Below are positions 60,198-64,000 of a DNA stretch of 64,000 nt, piece after piece; the stretch's first letter is position 1; each line of letters starts with the position of its first letter. A program made the position numbers and the translations under genes. Source of the stretch: DASVCS01 sp036381495 (GTDB lineage Bacteria > Gemmatimonadota > Gemmatimonadetes > Longimicrobiales > RSA9). Where the stretch lies: assembly GCA_036381495.1 (NCBI GenBank), contig DASVCS010000135.1, positions 1-64,000 on the forward strand, in the 5' to 3' direction. Below the pieces are notes generated by a model, which was not told the DNA's origin, made no database searches, and saw nothing but the letters and a program-made list of their open reading frames with translations.

Positions 60198-62210
60198 GTG
60201 CCTACGCTGTTCGATCCTGAGTCGGAGGCCTCGCAGCGCGGCGGCGCGTCGGAGCCGCCGGGCGAGGTCTCTTCCCCCGCGCCGCCGCTCGATGGCCGCC
60301 GCTCGGCGACCGGCGCCGCCACACCACTTACCCGCCCACGGCGCTCGCCGCTCCGCATCCCGCAAAACCGTGCGTGGCTGCGCACCGTGGCGCGGTTCCG
60401 GCGCGAGGCCCGGTGGGGGGCCGGTCTCGTCGCGACCGGGTGGCAGGCGCTCGTCGACTGGTTCAACGGGCTGGCGCTCAGCGAGAACGCCATCCTCATC
60501 GGTTTCGCCGTGGCGGTCGGGATCGTCGGCGCACTCGGCGTGGTGGCGTTCTACAAGCTCATCGACCTGGCATACGCGGCGTTCTTCCGCTGGCCCGCCG
60601 ACTATTTCTCGTGGGACTCGTTCCTGGCGTACCGGCCGGCGTTGACGGCCGCGGGCTTGGCTCTGGCGTGGTGGACCATGCGTCGCTTCGGCCGCGACCA
60701 CCAGGGGTTGAACGTCCCCGACGTACAACTCGCGGTCGCGCGCCGCGGCGGCTACATCCCGACGCGGCCGGCACTCGTCCGGACCGCGGCGAGCGCGATC
60801 ACGCTCGGAAGCGGCGGCTCGGCCGGGAGCGAAGGCCCCGTCGCGGTCCTGGGCTCCGCACTCGGTTCCGCCCTCGGTCGGGCGTTCCGTTTCGATCCAT
60901 CACGCGTCAAGGTCCTCGTCGCCGCGGGCGCGGCCGCCGGCATCTCGGCGGCGTTCAACGCGCCCCTCGCCGGCGCGTTCTTCGCGCTCGAAGAGATGCT
61001 GGGCTCTTTTGCGATCGGCGCCTTCCCGCCGGTCGTGGTCAGCAGCGTCGTCGCGGCCGTGGTCTCGCGCGGGTTCTTCGGCAACCATCCCGCGTTCCCG
61101 ATCCCCATGGAATACGGCTACGCGCTGGCACGCGAGGTCGCCCTCTTCTACCCGCTCCTCGGCATCGTCACGGGCCTGGTCGCCGTCGCCTTCATCCGCA
61201 TCTACTTCCGTACGGATTCACTCGCCCGGTCGCTGCCCGTACGCCCTGCTGCGCTCCCCTGGATCGGCGGCGCCCTGGTCGGTCTCTTCGTCCTCGCCTC
61301 CCACGGTATCCTCGTGGGCTACGGTCACCTGGCCGTCCGCCTCGAAGTCTTCGGCGGCATGCCCTGGTTCGCCCTCGCGCTCCTCGCCGCCGGCAAGATC
61401 TTCGCGACGTCGCTGACCCTCAACACCGGCGGCTCCGGTGGCGTCTTCACGCCCGCCCTCTACCTCGGCGCCGCGACCGGCGGCGCCTTCGGCGTGGCGC
61501 TCGCGGGCCTGTTCCCCTCTCTTCAGCTCCATCCCGAGGCGTACGCGCTCGTGGGGATGGGCGCCGTCGTCGCCGCCGCCACCGACGCACCGATCACGGG
61601 CATCCTCATCGTCTTCGAGATGACCAACGATTACGCCATCGTGCCGCCGCTCATGCTCGCGACGGTCATCGCGTACGTGGTCGCCCGTCGAATCGAGCCG
61701 GACTCGCTCTACAGCGGATGGCTGAGCCGCCGCGGCGAGCGCATCGAGCACGGTCGGGATCGCGACGTCTTGGCCGGCCTCTGCGTCGCCGATGCCTACG
61801 ATCCGGACCCGCAGGTCGTCGGCCAGGCCGCCACCGTCGCCCAACTCCTCGAACGCCTCGGCGAGGGCGACCAGACCGACTTCCCCGTCGTCGATGACGC
61901 ACTCCGCTTCACCGGCATGATCACCGTCGCGGAACTCGGACGGATCGCCAAGGCGTACCGCGAGTTGACGAGCGTGCTCATCGCCGCCGACGTCGCGAAC
62001 CCGTCCGAGACCGTGGCACCTCGGGACTCGCTCCTGGATGTCGTGCGTAAGATGGGTGTGCGGGGAGCCGCTGCGCTCCCGGTCGTGGACCCCGAGAACG
62101 GGCGATTGCTCGGATTGATCAGTCGCGGCCACATCCTGGCCGTCTACGAGCGGGCGATCGTGGGGACCAGCGCGGGCGGCCCGACGGAGAAACCCGCGCG
62201 GCCGCGCTAG
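60198..62210 (+). CDS. ClC-family chloride channel/antiporter with CBS domains
   Basis: The 670-residue protein has a disordered N-terminus (about 75 residues), then the ClC membrane core with LGSGGSAGSEGP (about 203-214, gating Glu 212), NAPLAGAFFALEE and GGVFTPALYLGA. The cytoplasmic C-terminus has two CBS motifs (TDFPVVDDALRFTGMITV and AALPVVDPENGRLLGLISR). GxFxP and SEGP features agree with a chloride-selective pore, but channel or H+/Cl- exchange cannot be told apart. GTG 60198 is chosen as start; 60093 is too near the divergent gene. Its TAG stop is supplied by repeat copy C. Confidence 0.85.
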   Translation: MPTLFDPESEASQRGGASEPPGEVSSPAPPLDGRRSATGAATPLTRPRRSPLRIPQNRAWLRTVARFRREARWGAGLVATGWQALVDWFNGLALSENAILIGFAVAVGIVGALGVVAFYKLIDLAYAAFFRWPADYFSWDSFLAYRPALTAAGLALAWWTMRRFGRDHQGLNVPDVQLAVARRGGYIPTRPALVRTAASAITLGSGGSAGSEGPVAVLGSALGSALGRAFRFDPSRVKVLVAAGAAAGISAAFNAPLAGAFFALEEMLGSFAIGAFPPVVVSSVVAAVVSRGFFGNHPAFPIPMEYGYALAREVALFYPLLGIVTGLVAVAFIRIYFRTDSLARSLPVRPAALPWIGGALVGLFVLASHGILVGYGHLAVRLEVFGGMPWFALALLAAGKIFATSLTLNTGGSGGVFTPALYLGAATGGAFGVALAGLFPSLQLHPEAYALVGMGAVVAAATDAPITGILIVFEMTNDYAIVPPLMLATVIAYVVARRIEPDSLYSGWLSRRGERIEHGRDRDVLAGLCVADAYDPDPQVVGQAATVAQLLERLGEGDQTDFPVVDDALRFTGMITVAELGRIAKAYRELTSVLIAADVANPSETVAPRDSLLDVVRKMGVRGAAALPVVDPENGRLLGLISRGHILAVYERAIVGTSAGGPTEKPARPR

Positions 62211-62303
62211 AGCGGTTCATCGGCGGGTCCGGAGCCGCGCGGCCGCTCCCCCCGCTCGGTTCGCGGCCGCGGACGACTCCGAAGTGGCGCGACAACCGCG
62301 CTA
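62209..62303 (-). repeat. Palindromic repeat element, copy C
   Basis: It fills the gap between the convergent ClC and E1 genes exactly. On the minus strand it begins TAGCGCGGTTGTCGCG and continues CACTTCGGAGTCG, as in copy A, and ends GATGAACCGCTCT, as in copy B. Its two ends supply the TAG stop codons of both genes. The ends (GCGGTT with AACCGC) and the inner TTCGGAG with CTCCGGA pair. Confidence 0.75.
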
Positions 62304-64000
62304 GTACCCGTGCACCGCCTCGATCGCGCGGAGTACGTCGTCCGCGCCCGGCAGGATCGCCTCTTCGAGCTGGGGCGAGTACGCGACCCAGGTGTCCAGC
62401 GAGGCCACCCGCTTGACCGGCGCATCCAGCCAGGGGAACAGGTCGTCCGCGATGCGCGCCGCGATCTCGGAGCCGATCCCCCACGAGAGCGCATCCTCGT
62501 GCGCCACCACGACCTTGTTCGTCTTCCGCACCGAGGTCGCGATCGTCTCCATGTCCAGCGGGCTCAACGTCCGCAGATCGATCACCTCGACGCCGATCCC
62601 ACGGTCCTCCGCCACCTTCGCCGCATCCAGCGACCGTTTCACCAGCGCGCCGCACGCCACCACCGTCACGTCCGCGCCCTCCCGCACGACCTTCGCCTTG
62701 CCGAACGGGATCATGAAGTTCGGGCCAGGATCGCGGCTCTTGTTGTATACCTGGCGGTAGAGGTGCTTGTGCTCGAGGAACAGCACGGGATCCTCGCACC
62801 GGATCGCCGTGCGCAGCAAGCCGTTCGCGTCCAGCGCCGTCGAGGGGAGCACGATCCGCAGCCCCGGCGTGTGCGCGAAGAGCGTGTCGCCGGTCTGCGA
62901 ATGGTAGATCGAGCCGCCCTTCAGATACCCGCCGTACGCCACCCGGATCACGACCGGGCAGCTCCACGCGTTGGCCGAGCGGTACCGCATGGTCGCCAAC
63001 TCGTTGCGAATCTGCATCATCGCCGGCCAGATGTAGTCGAAGAACTGGATCTCGACCACCGGCTTGAGCCCCCGCGTCGCCATGCCGATCGCACGGCCCA
63101 CGATGTTGGCCTCCGCGAGCGGCGAATTGAACACCCGCGCCGCGCCGAAGCGCCGCTGGAGCCCCCACGTCACCTTGAAGACCCCGCCCTTGCCCTTGAC
63201 TTCATCGAGCACTTCCTCGCGGCTCGCATCCGCCACATCCTCGCCGAAGATGACCACGCGCGGGTCGCGCTCCATCTCATCCCGCATGCACGCGTTCAGG
63301 AGGTCCACCATCGTGGTCTCCTCGCCGGTGAAGTGCGGGTCATCCTCGGTGTCGAACGGTTCCGCCGTGGGATCCACATCGGGCGAGTAGAGATAGAGCG
63401 TGGCGGTCTCCGCGGCGGGCTGCGGCTGCTCGAGCGCACGATCGGCCGCCTCCTGGATCTCCGCAACCACCGCCTCTTCGAGCGCATCCAGCTTCTTCGC
63501 CGTCGCGACCTTCTCGCGGATCAGGAACTCGCGGAACCGCGGGATCGGGTCGCGCTCCGAGTCACGCTGCCGATCGCTTTCCGGACGGTACATCCGCTCG
63601 TCATCCGACATCGAGTGCGAGTACGGCCGGATCACGTGCGCGTGCAGGAGCGCCGGACCCTTGCGCGCGCGGCAGTGCGCCACCGCGCGGCCCGCCGCTT
63701 CGTAGCTCGCCAGGACGTCGCAGCCGTCCACCTCCTCGATGTAGAGCCCCGGGAAACCCGAGACCAGGCCGCTGATCTTGCCACCGGCCGTGTTGACCTC
63801 GACCGGAACCGAGATCGCGAAGCCGTTGTCCTCGACCACGAAGACCACCGGGAGCGCCAGGTTGCACGCCGTGTTGAGCGCCTCCCAGAACTCGCCTTCC
63901 GACGTCTGGCCCTCGCCCGTCGTACAGAGGACGATCTCGTCGTCCTCGAAGTCGTCGATCGCCTGGCGGATCGCATCGACCAGTGACGCGCGCCAACCGG
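62301..64000 (-). CDS. 2-oxoacid dehydrogenase E1, fused alpha and beta subunits (partial)
   Basis: The frame is open to the right edge, so the N-terminus is missing. The visible ~566 residues start in the alpha part with the TPP site GEGQTSEGEFWEALN and VVEDNGFAISVPVEV, go through MSDDERMYRPE, and continue after a linker into the beta subunit (VIFGEDVADASREEVLDEVKGKGGVF, FNSPLAEANIVGRAIGMATRGLKPVVEIQFFDYI). E1 enzymes decarboxylate pyruvate or branched-chain 2-oxoacids. The branched-chain type is the closest by eye, not certain. The two subunits are usually separate genes; here they are one chain. E2 and E3 are not in the window. Confidence 0.85.
   Translation of the reverse strand, partial: GWRASLVDAIRQAIDDFEDDEIVLCTTGEGQTSEGEFWEALNTACNLALPVVFVVEDNGFAISVPVEVNTAGGKISGLVSGFPGLYIEEVDGCDVLASYEAAGRAVAHCRARKGPALLHAHVIRPYSHSMSDDERMYRPESDRQRDSERDPIPRFREFLIREKVATAKKLDALEEAVVAEIQEAADRALEQPQPAAETATLYLYSPDVDPTAEPFDTEDDPHFTGEETTMVDLLNACMRDEMERDPRVVIFGEDVADASREEVLDEVKGKGGVFKVTWGLQRRFGAARVFNSPLAEANIVGRAIGMATRGLKPVVEIQFFDYIWPAMMQIRNELATMRYRSANAWSCPVVIRVAYGGYLKGGSIYHSQTGDTLFAHTPGLRIVLPSTALDANGLLRTAIRCEDPVLFLEHKHLYRQVYNKSRDPGPNFMIPFGKAKVVREGADVTVVACGALVKRSLDAAKVAEDRGIGVEVIDLRTLSPLDMETIATSVRKTNKVVVAHEDALSWGIGSEIAARIADDLFPWLDAPVKRVASLDTWVAYSPQLEEAILPGADDVLRAIEAVHGY

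Noticed and set aside
1..64000. CRISPR array, prophage, integrase or insertion sequence
   Set aside because: No regularly spaced direct repeats, no transposase or integrase motif and no phage structural gene were seen on either strand.

Overview
The window is a GC-rich (roughly two-thirds G+C) bacterial chromosome segment, densely packed with genes on both strands. It shows no prophage, integrase, transposase or CRISPR array. The mix of genes fits Gemmatimonadota best: a SusC/SusD outer-membrane pair with its own ECF sigma and FecR-type anti-sigma factor in a GC-rich genome, a VPS10/BNR-repeat exported protein, and a fused alpha/beta E1 dehydrogenase. This assignment is inferred from gene content and family resemblance, not from a marker phylogeny.

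Left part (1-15 kb): an NtrC-type activator with a degenerate receiver; a gene-poor stretch with palindromic and hexamer repeats; a giant secreted multicopper oxidase (1710 aa); and a Fur-family regulator behind a near-perfect Fur-like operator, coupled to an agmatinase gene. Six genes on the minus strand then form a tight operon: REC-GGDEF protein, ligA, a V4R-domain protein, ruvX, mltG and thiE.

Middle part (15-36 kb): a small YtxH protein, then overlapping otsA, deoA and a DUF3343 gene, then a class A penicillin-binding protein. Next comes a cell-surface-signalling locus (ECF sigma, FecR, SusC-like receptor with an STN domain, SusD lipoprotein, small lipoprotein). A VPS10-type exported protein, Hsp20 with an Arg/Tyr/Gly-rich partner gene, and an inositol monophosphatase follow.

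Right-centre (34.7-49.8 kb): trpS, a zinc-ribbon protein and the lysine/diaminopimelate genes dapA-dapB-dapH run into mgtC, a 2-hydroxyacid dehydrogenase, pilT, a second DapA-family gene and a membrane-embedded M28 peptidase. The opposite strand carries a leucine operon, leuA-leuC-leuD-leuB-ilvE. Its leader contains a TTGACA promoter, a 35-residue peptide with eight Leu in fourteen positions, and a 13-bp terminator hairpin ending in T-rich sequence. Together these are the parts of a ribosome-mediated leucine attenuator, and this is the clearest regulatory system in the window. purA diverges from it.

Right part (51-64 kb): a translation operon, ffh-rpsP-rimM-trmD-rplS-rnhB, with a strong promoter and an S16 protein carrying a 145-residue acidic Ala/Glu/Pro tail; a tRNA-Lys(TTT) with its own promoter and terminator; a second Arg/Tyr-rich small protein; a ferritin-like protein; an alpha/beta hydrolase; a ClC channel with CBS domains; and the 3' part of a fused E1 dehydrogenase running off the window.

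A palindromic repeat of about 90 bp occurs three times, two in tandem near 1.6 kb and one near 62.2 kb. Its termini supply the TAG stop codons of three genes, so it looks like an uncatalogued REP/MITE-like element.
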